A stretch of 64,000 bases of DNA from Ilyonectria destructans (lineage: Eukaryota > Ascomycota > Sordariomycetes > Hypocreales > Nectriaceae), in contig JAHEWK010000001.1 of NCBI GenBank assembly GCA_020740775.1, forward strand, positions 1,550,001 through 1,614,000, written 5' to 3'. Below the pieces are notes generated by a model, which worked only from the letters and a program-made list of their open reading frames with translations, made no database searches and was not told where the DNA came from. The position numbers and the translations under genes are program-made. Shown piece by piece: positions 22,725 to 35,455 of the stretch (its first letter is position 1; each line of letters opens with the position of its first letter).

Positions 22725-25700
22725 CTAGAAGTAGCTCCTCATGGCCTCCTCATACCCAGTCCCGCCTTTCAGATCCCGCCCAAATTTGGCGTGTACATTC
22801 AGAACTTGCTTGATGTGCTTCATGCTCAATGCCTCGCCCTTGTTAACGGCCAGGTCCTGAGCAGAGCCCACCACGTTCTTGATCTCTCGTCCGTTGAGGT
22901 CTTGCTTTGATAGCAGGACCAGGTCATCTTCCGTCAGTGGCTTCACCTCAATCTTGCCAAGAGTCTTGACTCGGCCAAGGAACATTTCGAAGATCGTCCT
23001 CTTCGCCTTGGCATCCAGGTTGTCATATCGGAGAGCAATGTGGATTCGTGACTGGAACGCCTCGTCGAAAGTCTGGGACGCAATAAGTTAGCAATCAAAC
23101 GCAACATAGAGCAATGGAAAGACATACCTCGACGCGGTTGGTTGTCAGGAATAGGATGCCCTGGAAGTACTCTAACTGTCGGAGGAATATGCTCACGAGG
23201 GCATTGCGATGGATGTTGTGCATATCCCGCTTCTCCAAGAACACGTCCGCCTCATCCAGCAACAGGATGGCGCCCCACGCATGACATATGTCCAAGATCT
23301 TTTGAAGCTCTACCTCAAGGAATCGCGAGTCCGTCCCCAACTCTCCTGCAGAGGCCATGTATAGGGGACACTTGAGAAGCTCGCTGATGCCCTCGGCTGT
23401 CAGGGTTTTGCCCGTGCCTGGAGGTCCATGGAGGACAGCTAAAGAGTTCTGTCAGCACTTGATGTCCCAAATAAATGACGGTTTGTAGGAGGATAAACTT
23501 ACTGACGAGGCCCTTGCCCTTGCCTTGGATCACATCATCAATCGTGGTTGCCGCGTGGTACTTGCGAGACTCGACCAACGCTTTGATCAAGTCCTTCGTC
23601 CCATCCTCGAGAACGAGCGAGTCCCATGCCTTTTCGTTCCAACTGATGTCTTTGACACCCGATACGGTAAACTCCAACCATTGCTTCTCTGAGAAGGCAA
23701 ACCCAAGGACTACAGGAGACGCCATCAAGTACTCTTCATCGGTAAACTCGGGTAGCGACTTGACGCCCTCCTCATCGACCCTGTCTTCTTTGCCTGAGCC
23801 TTGCCTGTTGGGTAGCAAATCGAGACTGTCCTGCTCAGGCTCGTCAGGGATTTCTTCTTTGGGGATTCGCGCCATGTGAATTTCGCCCTTGCGGTCCTTG
23901 AAGACCTTGGTGATGTACTTGATCTTCTCACCGCCTTCAGAGTCTGAAGATTCACAAGAGCAACAGGCTGCTTCAGAACCGGAACCATCGTCGTCGTCGG
24001 AAAGAATATCATGATCCTTAGGTTTGACCATAGAGACGCTGTAGTTGGGGTTGATCCGCCGGAAGATGGCTGGGTCTACCATGATCCTGCTCTGCGCGAC
24101 GTTGAACTTGACAATCATGTTCTTCTTACGCTTCAGGAAAGCCATTCCCTGGTAACTCTTGTAGTGAACACCGCTCAGAGACACAAACTTCTTGCCACGT
24201 TCGATCAAGCTTTGGCGAACTTGCTCCTCATTCTGATGGTACTTGAGCGGGTAGCATGGGAGGCTGGTGATCTTTCGAGCGCCGTGGAATTCGGGGATGT
24301 CCTCTGAGATGTTGCCGTAGCCAAACTTCTTCCCGTCGTACTCAAAGTACTTTCCATCAACATAGTAAAAGTTACCCTTCATGATACTTGCATGGAGTTG
24401 GGCCATTTCGACCTTGAAGGCACGGGGCTCGCTCGTAGAGCCGTACGTGGTCATACAGGCCATGGTGTTTGGCTTCCAGAGCGCCCACAAGAGGTCAAAT
24501 GTGATCAAACCACTTTCCAGCATGGGGTAGAGACTCTCCTTGGTTGCAGCATAGTCTTTGTCAAGGTACTTGAGGAGGACTTTGAGATGTTTTTGCTTCT
24601 CATTAAGCCGCTTCTGGTTCTTCTTACGCTCCTGCTTGCTGTCTCCGGCAGGCTTAGTATGCTTGAGGAACTTTCTATGGTCGCGCATGTCTTCCAGATA
24701 CCTAAAGATCATGAAATTAGCATGGTACTCAAAATCTAGGACGACCAAAGGGAGAAAAGGGCTGGCTGGCACTTACAGGAAGAGAAGGTTCGGGTCGACC
24801 TTGGGGGTCTCGTCTACCAAACTCACTCCAGTGACGTCTCCCATGACATCCTGGAGGCACTCACGCAGGAGCTTGCTCTTGATGTCTACCACCGTAGCTC
24901 GGTATTTTCCCTCCCAGTCAAAGGTCCTGCGGACATGGAAGATGAAGTCATTGTACTGAGAGTCACCCGTAGACTCGGTCGTGTCTTGCAAGGTGTAGTT
25001 GTGGATTTTGTTGTCCCACACCCAATCGACGCGTTTGAAGTCGACACCCGACTTCTTCGGCGTCTTCGATTCATCTAGGGAATCTTTGTCCTCTTCTCCC
25101 AGACCCGATAGGCTGTTGTTGCTCTGCAGTCGTGGGTTTCCTCTCGGAGGTGGGGCACCACGCCCGCGGGCGCGAGTGGAAGTCATCTGAGAAGGGATTT
25201 GGGGGGTTTGGATGGTAGGTTGGGTCTGGGCCATGGGGAAAGAGAATTGATAGCCAAACCCACCAGGGGCATATTGCGAGGCATTGTTTTTATGGGCCAG
25301 CTGATGCTGCAGCTGGGCAACCTGAATCCTCAATGCCTGGAACTCATCCTTTAGGCCATCCTGTTGAGAAGCCAACTTTTTGGTTTCGTTCACCTCCTCG
25401 TCGGAGGAATCTGCAGATTCGTCATCAGAAGAAGAATCGGAATCAGAATCGATGGCCGACGCCTTGGCCTTCTTCTTCTTCTTCTGACTCTTTTTGGCTG
25501 CCTTTTTGCCGGCCTTGTTCGAACTGAGTTCCTGCTTTGACTTGGCCTTCTTAGTGGACTTTGGTTTGGACTTGGGCACCTTGACGTGCTTCTTGGACAC
25601 ACTGGACTTTGCTTCAACCTCATCACCATAATCGGACTCTGAATCGGAAGAATCTACGGCGTCGGAGCTTTCACTGTCGTCCTCATTGTCGCTCAGGCCG

Positions 25701-25960
25701 GCGTCGGCGACGGTCTTATTGGAGGACCGCTTGGAGGATTTGGACTTGTCGTGGCGATGTTTCTTGCTGGCAGACTTCTTGCTAGTTCGCTTGGCTGGAT
25801 CGGATCGACCGGCTCCGGCGGGCTTAGAGTCGGGCTCGGTGGAGCTGGGGTTCGTCTCCACGGGCGTCCGGGCGGAGTCGTCAGTGGCCGTTGTGGAACC
25901 AATGGGGTTGGCGTCGTCGCGGCGATCTGCCGGGACTATGGTGGCTTCGGTGGACTCCAT
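22725..25960 (-). CDS. AAA+ ATPase with DUF7025-like region, 1013 aa
   Basis: Four exons (24777-25960, 23503-24701, 23128-23438, 22725-23072) with introns of 75, 64 and 55 bp, all in phase. The start is the ATG at 25960; the frame continues upstream only through non-ATG codons. Residues 1 to about 200 are low complexity, alternating Lys-rich and Asp/Ser-rich blocks that suggest a disordered, probably nuclear segment. A short coiled coil (about 206-225) and an RGRG tract follow. Residues about 300-720 resemble the region annotated DUF7025 ahead of many fungal AAA domains. The AAA core has Walker A GPPGTGKT (799-806), Walker B ILLLDEAD (852-859), sensor-1 FLTTN and an arginine-finger-like QSRIH. 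Intron 2 falls just before Walker A. The substrate is unknown; remodelling of a nuclear complex is a guess from the tail composition. Confidence 0.93.
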
Positions 25961-27950
25961 CCTTGACGACGAAGCTCTGAGTGGCTGCAACGTCACTTAG
26001 CGTGCGGCGTGGCGGCAAGAGGTGGGATGAAAAGGGAGCTGGAATGACGGAACTGATGAATAAAGAAGAGAGCAAAATATTTTGATCAGAGAAGCTCGGA
26101 GGGAATGTCTTTTTTCAAGTGTGCGTGTGCGTTGTGTCGGTGAAATGCAAATGGAACTGGAGGCCAAGAAGGGTTTGTGGGCTGCCAGCTGTACAAACGG
26201 GTGGGTTGCATCCACCAACGCAGCGGCTTGCTAGCTGAAATGGTTGTTTGCCAGCTGTAGCTCGCCTGTAGGTCGGTCGCCTCAGGATATCAGGCTATCA
26301 GGCAGCGATGAGTCTGATCTTAGGCAGATAGAAGCCTGGCTCAATCAACTTGACGCGAATACGAGAGCGAGTTTGGTTATTTGGATACTCGGAATGATGG
26401 CCGCGTAAGTGTTGCTAGGAGAAATATTAGCAGCGTGTTCTATGGTGCGGATTCCGAGGGGGAAGCTGAGCATACGTCGTTTTTCGAGATGGATTGTCTT
26501 CCCGCTCACCGGTCATGGGATGGGAGAGTGGGAGAGGAAGATATGTCGTCGAACCAAACGAGCAAGGGGGCACAGAGAAGACGCACAAAGACGTAGCGGA
26601 TGGTGAGATGCGATTCGACAGGACAGGGATGGCGTTTCGCGAAGGTCTTGGTCGAGTGGACAGCCAACGTTGTGATCCGAAAGCAAGTGGGACGAAAGGA
26701 TACAGAGTTAAAGAAAAAATCTGCGGGAGAGAGATGAGGCTGGGACACCTGCGGGATGATGATGATGGTGGTGCGAAAAAGCGAGGATGACAGTCACAGG
26801 GCGCCTGCGAGAGCGTGTGACGGCGAGAGGGAGGGGAGGAAAGTGCAAAGAAGGGCAAGATGAGAGGGCAGGTGATGGGTCACGTTTAAATACAGCAGCT
26901 GCGAGAGTGAATGTCTGCCGATGGATGAAGGAGGGATTATGATGGATGAATCACTGAGAGCCTCCCGACAGGTGGTGATGGTGACTTGGATGTGAATGGA
27001 TGTGCCTGCACGCCTGAGGCGTCGGCCGCGAAACGGCCAGATGCAAGCAGTCGGCCATACGGCCACAACAGAGGTCACGGGGGGGACGCAGAAAGGCCGC
27101 AGAGACGGCTATGTGGATGGTCACGGCTCACAATCAGCCTCACAATCATGGCCAACAGCCAACAGCCAACGGGACGGATGGGCGCAAGATTCACTGCATC
27201 TGCTGCATCGACTGTCAAGTAGGAAGTAAGTAACAGGCTCCACCAACGGCATCGCATGGCTCACGTCACACCAGGCATCAGTGCGCGGCCATGGAGATAC
27301 AAACAGGAAACAAAGAGCGCCCACCGGCCACGGACGTATCGCAATCACGGCAGTAGACAAGCTAGGTCGACGCTCCGCCGAATGGCTCATCATTTAGAGT
27401 CAAACACGCCGACATCAGGCAGAGGCGGCCATCATCATCTCACGCCGCACAGTCGAGCCCCAATGAGACGCTGGAAACCGTTTCTGCAGTGCATTGGTTC
27501 ACTGTGCTGCATCCCGGTAGTGGGGTTGACCCCGGCGTTCTTTCTGTCAGTGGCCAGCCGTGGCCAGCCGCCGCCTGTAGGCGCCTGTAGGCCGCAGTCA
27601 TCTGGCTAGGCGGCTCACCGGGCGACCCACCTACGAATTAGTTGCCTCACCGGCGGGAACCTCGCAGTTGCCAGTCTGACTGAGGAGGCACATGGAGGCT
27701 CAACCCGAGCCTCGTGTGAAATGGAAAAAATACTCCCCAGGTTTCATGTGCTGCCTGCGTTGTTGCCTGGGGCTAGTCGTCCAACAGTATTTCTCTTTCA
27801 TGCACGTGGAGCTGGAGCAGCGAGAGATGATGCCTTGTATGCGTTGACGTACCTACTTCTCCTACCTATCCGCTGGTATCATTAGCCTCATCTTACGGAC
27901 CTAGGTAGCCATGAGACGTGGCTGTGCCTCACTCCACCAGCTTTTGCCTG
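25961..27950. other. 2-kb spacer upstream of the AAA+ gene
   Basis: Promoter and 5' UTR of the AAA+ gene plus the 3' flank of the rhodopsin-domain gene. CA/AACAGCC-type short repeats occur near 27155-27175 and 27550-27595. No credible gene is visible on either strand. Confidence 0.55.
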
Positions 27951-28918
27951 TCACGCAATCTCGACCACTCGCGAATTCCTCTGGAACAACTCGACTTCGC
28001 TCCCATTGCTCTTCCTCTTGTCATCCCAGTTATCTTCAGGTCCATTCGTGTTATGCTGGGGGTTTGATCCAACAGGCCTGACGGTCCGTACGGCCCCTGG
28101 TGGCACTGATGAGCCCCACGACTTGGCCTCGCTGTTTGAGCTGTCTCCTTGGCTGGACTCTGACTTGTTAAAGTACGGTCGTAAAGCCGGCAAACAAGCA
28201 ATAACGATACCGATGTTGACGTCGAGAATGCCCCATAGCGCTGGAAATTACTAATTAGTCCATTCCTTAATCGTGGCGATGAAGTCCAAGGGAGGAATAC
28301 TACATACTAATTAAACTGATAGACGCCGAATCACCGACCTGTGCCGCCTGAATTGGGACAAAGCGCAAGACGTCAAATACAATATTGATGAGACCAAGGA
28401 GGAATGTGCAGTACACCCCGATTTTAAGGGTCATTCTCAAGTTCAGCCCCGTCACGACGAGCCATGGTAGAGTAAATACTGTTGGTGTTTAGTGCTAGCC
28501 CCCTTGCTTATATGAACCGGTTGTGTTCAACTTACCTAAGAGATCTCCAACGAGGTGCATGGTCCAGCCCACCCGAAAGACATTGCTGCCTCGAACAGGT
28601 GGGCATGTTGAGTTGGGGTCCATGTCCCTAACCGGGAAGTATCAACAATTGTTCCAGCCTCGGCTATTTCTGTTGAATGAAAGATATAATTGACTCACCA
28701 GTTCTTCTCAACCCATGCATCACACATAAACATGTCGCTTGCCAATAATCTCCTCCGTTGGATCTTGAGACGGAGATACAGACGAGCAATGATGACGCCT
28801 GCCGCGATGGCAATTAGTGTCCATCCCGTAGCCTAAGTATTGTTAGCATCGAAACCGGATGGCCGTATCGAAATGATCGAAACTGAACTACCACCGGACG
28901 TGGACCAGCTATGTTCAT
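27951..28918 (-). CDS. Rhodopsin-domain (PTH11-like) membrane protein, internally shortened, 237 aa
   Basis: Five small exons, all in phase: 28892-28918, 28699-28832, 28536-28627, 28308-28478 and 27951-28240. The first donor could instead lie 3 bp earlier. The product begins MNIAGPRPV, then a membrane segment (GWTLIAIAAGVIIARLYLRL) and RRRLLASDMF. It then jumps to NWDMDPNSTCP, VFRVGWTMHLVGDLLVFTLP, LKIGVYCTFLLGLINIVFD and LWGILDVNIGIVIACLPALR-PYF, ending in a polar tail. These blocks, in this order, are those of the fungal rhodopsin-domain (PF20684-type) family. From memory, typical members are 350-400 aa and have about 100 more residues, including several transmembrane segments, between the SD-M and NW blocks. 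The gene may be a decayed or deleted copy, although no frameshift or stop interrupts it. A role in surface sensing would be family-level inference only. Confidence 0.7.
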
Positions 28919-31900
28919 TGTTGTCAGGTAATAGTTGATCGAAACGAGGTAATGCAATTGGCGCTGTGATTGTGAGACGGGATATGATGCCCACACCCAA
29001 GGCCGCCTAAGTCGGCGTACAAGATATCGCGCCACGATGATGAGATAAAAACAACAACAAGGAAATCCAAGGCGCAAATTCTCGGGGAATGGGGGCTAAG
29101 GCATGTAGACCTTTTTGCGAAAGTTATGATCCAGTGTGGCTTGCATAGGTTCACCCACTTCAACTTGTGTTGCGTAAGCTAGTCCAGTGTCGAGGGAGAT
29201 ACCCCGTAGGCTGGCTAAGACAACTTTAATTAAGTCCTTGATTACATATTCTAGACTCGCTCAAGACTTCACAAGAATGCTTGGCTCTCTTAAACCTTCC
29301 TTCTTTGGCCCAGCCGAGGAATTGCGCATTCGGACATCTCTGTTATCTGCAGGTTGCTGTTTAGAGACTTGATTCGCTCACTTCATCACTTTGCTGTTGA
29401 AAGAGGACAAGCAATAGACAAAATTTTAGCTTTCTGGATATGTTTCTATTGAACAGAAGGAGGAATGAGTTTTGAATTGTCGAAAACGACGTTCTCCGCT
29501 TTCTTTGACCTCGACTAATGTCGGCCCCATGAGTGGCAATTGAGGGTGTCCCCGCCTCATTTGTAAGATGAAACAAAGTCGTTACAGCAAAATTGCACAG
29601 AAAATACCGAAGCTAGTCCCATAACATCCCCTGGGAGGGATTGGATGACAGGGCTTGTTTTCTATAGCCAGTTTCTCTAAGTTCACGCGTATTTCGAGTC
29701 TGTCTTAAGATTCCTAGCTAATAGCTGTCAAGTCTCGAGCCCGTGCATGATGTATTTCTGTTTATTTTCACTGAGGCGCTATATCCTCTCGGCGTATCCT
29801 CTTCAGCGCAATTCTACTTTCCTAGGCCTTAATATGGCGGTTCTTATTTTTATTTTTAGGAACATGGTCGACCGTGTTGTCGTTGAGTATCCAGACTCTC
29901 CCGACTTTCCTGTTGCTGACGCATGCGTATCGGAATTAGCTACCTGACTATAGAGATACTGCTGGTGGTAACTTCTTAAGTGTTATAGAAAGTGTTGGAT
30001 TAACTAGCTGAGCCAAAAGTATTGGGTACTCCTAGTATTATTATAGCCAGCGTTAATCAGGTCCATAATCCAACAGAAAGCACACTGCCGGGACCGACGA
30101 TACATGTACACATCTGCATGCACATTGCCAACACAAAGAGAGAGTTGCTGAAGAACGAGACGCCATATTGTCCATGCGTAACTGAAGAATGTTTCATCTC
30201 CTCGCTACATATGAGCGCATTATTAGGTAGTTGTTGCCATTTGCACCTCTGGGTACCTTATGCATTAACCATTGCTTGGCATCTCGGCATGAGAAGGATT
30301 TGGGCGACAGACCCTTGCCAGCCCGATGCAGGGTTCAAAGACGAATCGGGAAGTAAGAATCGAGGGCGTGATCTCACCCGCCAAAGCGGTTCCGTTGAAA
30401 ATCCTACGCGGCCCCCACGGCCAGCCTCTTCTTCTTCTTCTGCATTCAAATACAATTGCACATCCATCTTTCCAAAATAATCACTCAATTTTTTTCAACC
30501 TGGAACATACACTTGTGACAGCTGAGCCAAGTGAACCCCCGCATTTGGACTCTCACTGGTCCAGTGCCAGTCAGTACCATGTTTTTTACCCGTTGAACTG
30601 AACTGGTACCGAGATTGATAACTAAATGTAGCGCGAATTACCCCTCCGCTAAAAAAAAAACACTCTAGAATTCACTGACTTTCGGCGTTTGCAGACTGTG
30701 ACCGGGCGAGCGCACAGCGAGGGCGGCGCTATTGACAGCAGTGCGGATTTCCTCAAATATACATACCATCGGCAATTGCACTCCACATGCCTGGGGCTGT
30801 GGCTGACGTTATGGGGATGCTAATATGGTCTGGTTCTGCGCACAATATGTGATCCGTCAAAGGAGCGAGATGGCATCTGATCGCCCTCTCTGTTATAGCC
30901 CAAGCGAGCGTTCCGTTGGCGATACACAGGCGACGTTTCCCACTGCCACGCTGCTACTGTAATTGGTGTGTATACAGTCGCACGCAAAGAGTGACATTGG
31001 AGCGAAAATGCGGGTCAGCAAACAAGAAAGCGTCGTCATGTCATCCTGGTGGTAGAAATCAGGGAAACATGGCAGCCGCAGGGGCGGCGGGGTTGACGAC
31101 ACACAGCCAAAACGAACTGGACATGAAAAGTCCAGGGAAATATGGGCGCGAATGGGCGGGAATGGGCTGCGGCGTGGACGAATGAAAGACGGCCGGTGAG
31201 ACTTCCCTTTTGCAGGTGGCTGCGTTGGCGATGCATGTCGACAAACACGGTCGGGACGCGGTGCACACGGGAGGGAGAGACAAGACAAAACGACAGGCCA
31301 AACACACCAACAATGGCAGCATCGTGGAACCGCAAAGTCGTGGGACCCTCAGGGTGGATCTCGTCATTGAACCATCAGCATGCGACATTGCATTCAAGGC
31401 GAAACATGGTCAGTCTGTGCGTGTCGATTCGATCCTTGTCACCACGGAATGAGAACATGGAATCAAGTTGTATCAATCTGAGCCAAGGTGAGCGATCGGC
31501 CAAGATGCAAACAGGGCAGCGGGATGATTGATGGGTACGAGATATGATTCTTGGAGGAGGGTGACCTTCGTCCAAGATTTGCTCTTGTTCTCCCTGCTTT
31601 TCCTCATGGTGGTAAAGTGGTTGGAGTGATCTCTCGCATGCGCGCGTCACTGATTGGCCCCCTCTAATGCAACAATGCCTGCTGCAGCATTGGTTCGCAA
31701 GCCAGGATGCTGTCGATTTTGAAGGGGCGACGTCATTGAAGCCAATGAACCAGCCATGTCAGAGGTTGAAGCAATGGCTTCTGATGGAGAGGAACTGTTC
31801 TTCTTATCGCTTTCAGCGCAACACCATTCGATTGCCTCCTGGTGGCTGGCTCCATTCCTGTTTGGGGATGGGACGGCCGGGGTTCTCAGACAACCCAGAG

Positions 31901-32734
31901 CAGGAGAAGAGCCTGGACCAGCTGATCGATAAGAGGGGAACTTCGGAGATCGGACTTCCCTGTACAGCTGGGTACGTTTTTGCTGCATATGGCCCCCCGT
32001 ACCTGTCATTTTTCAGGGTGTATCGCTGGATACCCCAGGTATGTAACGCTGACTGCAGCACACTGCCGACAGTGGACGTCACTGGAACTGACTTTCGACT
32101 TTAGTGGAAATGCTCTGGAAACGAGAGTTGACGATATGGCACCATATCGTACGTACATCTTGGTAGTGGGGAGGCCCCTCTGAAGATGCTCCAACTTGAT
32201 GCAAGAAACCACCGCCGCACAGGCCAACGACCCACACTTATCCACTACAACCCACCAACTTACAGGGCCTTTCTCCTGCTGTTGCGCGCCATGACCGCCA
32301 CCACCTGCCGCCAGCAACCTGTTTTGACCAATGGCTGCCCATGACCAACGTCATCGGTGCGTGGGCTAGTCCCCGAGGTAGCTCCTTTGGGGGGAGCTTT
32401 CAGCTTGCTTGGGCGTCGGTCTTGTTCGTGCTCTCGCAATTCACTTTCTTCTAGAGAAGAGACGAGACAACCCTCACTCAATTCTTCCGAGTCAGGCTCA
32501 CGCGCTTTCTTTCTCTTCCTGCTTCCTCCCTCATCCCCAGCGACGACTGTTCGCCAGACCGCGCGCTTCCCGTTGAGTGCTTGTCTGCGCAGCCTGCATC
32601 ACAGTCAAGCAACCTCCGGAGCGGCGCTGCTCCTTCGTGACCTTGCATCGCAGGGAGGCTGGTAAACAACCACAGAACCACCATCTCGGACTCTCGCTTC
32701 ACGCACCGAGAACCTTCCTCTGCACACCTCCACA
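28919..32734. other. 3.8-kb spacer between rhodopsin-domain gene and YVC1
   Basis: Divergent upstream regions of the two flanking genes. The part at about 29200-30070 looks distinctly richer in A+T than its surroundings and has stop-laden frames, which could be a mutated mobile-element remnant, but no terminal repeats or transposase motif could be found. A run of A lies near 30651-30661. Open frames elsewhere are not protein-like. The last 300 bp are probably the YVC1 5' UTR and promoter. Confidence 0.5.
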
Positions 32735-35221
32735 ATGCCGAGAAGCTGGAACCCGCTCAAGGGCTTTTTGGGCCATAGCAACGGTGCCAATGGCTCTGGA
32801 CTCAATGGCTCCGGCGCCACCGATCGCCATGCCTGGCTCCAGGAGGAGGAGCGAGCTCGTAAGTTGTCTTCCCATGCATCATCGCCGTCGCGATTCCAGC
32901 ATCCTCTCGACGAACTGGAGTAATCAATGGACGGGCACTAACCATACTGCTCGTTAACCCAGTCCTTCCCCACTATCGCAACCAGGATATCGAATCGGCC
33001 ATCGACCCCAACGAAGTCACCAAGATATGTCTGCGCCTCCGACACCTGATCCGCGAGTGCATTCCCTGTGAGCTTGAAGAGGCCCAAATCACTCGCTCTC
33101 ACAGCACCATCATCACCAAAAAGGTTATCCAGGCTGCCAAGGAGGCTGGTGGCCACCGGTATGGGGCATGTGTGGTATGTTATCGCTAGCAAACCCGCAG
33201 TCAATGATATTGGCTAATTACGACGTCTAGGTCTACGCGCTGCTCGTCAACCTGCACTGGTTCAAGCGGGAGGCCCAACTTGAGCTGTGGGATGCTGACC
33301 TGCACGAACTTCGCGCCATTGCCTGCACCGTCATCGCCAAACAGATGTAAGTCTAATTCCTTCAAGTAATCACTCTGCGTTGCTGACACTGGGTCGCCAC
33401 AACAGTATCGAGACCGAGGAAAATATGGAATATCTGCTGCACAAAGTTCTTCTCCGCCGCTACTCGTTCCTCATCGATAATGTTCCTAATGGGCCCGTAA
33501 ACGTCATCGAAATGGCCGTCGACCTGCATGCAGTTCGTGTCATCGGCTCCTCAGGCTACCAAAAGTGCATCGCGTACCTCTGGCGCGGCTGGCTCGTCCA
33601 GGACGAGAACGACCCCTCTGTGTTCGTCGATTACAAGGACAAGGACAACCGCAGTTTCATTGTCCACATGGACCCCGATCGTATGCGTGCCCCTCGATAT
33701 CAGAATGCCGCCCAGGTGGTCTTCTCCCTCATCTACCTCGGCCTCTACACGGCCGCCATCAACTCGGTTAATCCCACCGGTGTCCTGGACGGCGCCGAGA
33801 TCGCCCTCTACATCTTCACCTTCGCTTATGTCGCCGACGAACTGGTCAAGTTCTACAAGGCGGGCTATCACATCCTTGGTTTCTGGAACGCTTTCAATGG
33901 AACCCTTTACTCATTCCTGACCGTATCGCTCGTCTTCCGTATTGTTGGCCTGTCGTATACGAATAACAAGGACGCTCACAAGTACTACAACCAACTCAGC
34001 TACAACTTATTGTCCTTTATTGCCCCATTGTTCTGGGGCCGTCTGCTACTCTACCTTGACAGCTTCAAGTTCTTTGGCGCCATGCTTGTCGTGCTCAAGG
34101 TGATGATGAAGGAGTCTGTCATTTTCTTTGCCCTGCTAGTCATCTTGGTCATTGGCTTTCTACAGGCCTTTATCGGTCTTGACATCACCGATGACAATGT
34201 TGCTGGTGATGTTTGGTTCATCATGGAGTCGATGTTGAAAGCAATTATGCAAAGTCCCGAGTTCGAGGGCTTTGAGTCGTTTGCACACCCGTGGGGACTG
34301 ATCCTTTACTACTGCTTTACCTTTGTGGTCATGGTAAGTCGGCCAGCAGGCGATATCTCAGATGGATCAAACTTACGCTAACTACTACAGATCATTCTCC
34401 TCAACATTCTCATTGCCCTCTACAACTCAGCCTACGAGGACATTTACCAGAATGCCGACGACGAATATCTCGCCCTCTTCGCCCAGAAGACGATGCAGTT
34501 TGTCCGAGCCCCTGATGAGAACGTATACATTGCGCCGTTCAACATCTTAGAGATTTTTATTTCTGGGTTGCTGGAGTGGTGGATGAACAAGAAAACATAT
34601 GAGTTTATTAACGACTGTGTCATGGCCGTCCTCTACTCGCCCATTCTATTGGTAGCAGCATTCTTCGAGACACGCACGGCACACGCCATCCGCGTCAACC
34701 GGTCGCGAGGTGAAGAGGATGACGACCAGGTTCACGAGTGGGAGCAACTGGCCCACGAGATGGACTTTGAGGGTTCGGGCTGGGCTAAGACGTGTGAGAT
34801 GGCTAAGCCCAACGTCGAGGATGAGCCGGCTGTGATTGAGGTTCGCAAGCTACGTGCTGAGTTGGACGATCTGAAGTCGATGCTGTCTGAGATGAGCAAG
34901 GCCATCCACGCCCAAGCGGAGCAGGCTCAAAACCAGAAGACCGAGGCAGCACCAGTGATTCCAGAGACGGCTCCAAAGGTGACTTCAGAGGTAGCTTCAG
35001 AGGCTACTGCAGAGGCGGACCCAAAAGCAGAGCTTTCGGACATGCCAGAGACACCAGCGACGCTGGAAGCACTTGAATCTTCAGATGTGCTGTCGACATC
35101 CGAAGCTGCCGAGACCCCGGATGTTGAAGAAGGCAGCAAGACTGGAGGCAAGAAGAAGAAGAACAAGAAGAAGAACAAGGGCGGTGCGGGAGCCTCGGGC
35201 TCTGGAGGGCCTGCAGAATAA
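32735..35221 (+). CDS. YVC1: TRP-type vacuolar calcium channel, YVC1/TRPY1 family, 736 aa
   Basis: Cation channel of the vacuolar membrane that releases stored Ca2+ in response to stretch, osmotic shock or Ca2+. Five exons: 32735-32858, 32963-33174, 33231-33346, 33406-34333 and 34391-35221; the phases join exactly. The N-terminal cytosolic domain (1 to about 240) has the family elements CLRLRHLIRECIP and VYALLVNLHWFK. Transmembrane segments follow from about residue 250 to 480. The pore region, near GLDITDDNV and MLKAIMQSPEFEGF, precedes the last helix, where intron 4 interrupts FVVM/IILLNILIALYNSAYEDI. The C-terminus has an acidic patch, a short coiled coil (VRKLRAELDDLKSMLSEM), an Ala/Glu/Thr/Pro-rich stretch and a Lys-rich tail. 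It is slightly longer than yeast Yvc1 (675 aa). Its 3' end converges on the ferric reductase gene, 234 bp away. Confidence 0.95.
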
Positions 35222-35455
35222 GAGGCCAGGCTGTGGAGTTTTACGGCACGAAGCAAGATGAAGGATAGGTTCACGATGACTCGACTTGAGAATGAAGGAT
35301 GCTATGTGAATCGTTTGGACCTTTGGATTGACACCATTGGTTTTGTTTGCGCGACAGCGCTTTTGTGTATCTTGGTTGCAGTTTTGTGGTTAGGTACGCA
35401 GTTGTTGTTTAATGAAAATGAGAGTCAATTAACTTTATCTATCCCGACACTCTCC

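Noticed and set aside
25961..25996. Upstream extension of the AAA+ protein to 25996
   Set aside because: The extension would start at GTG; the first in-frame ATG with good context is at 25960.
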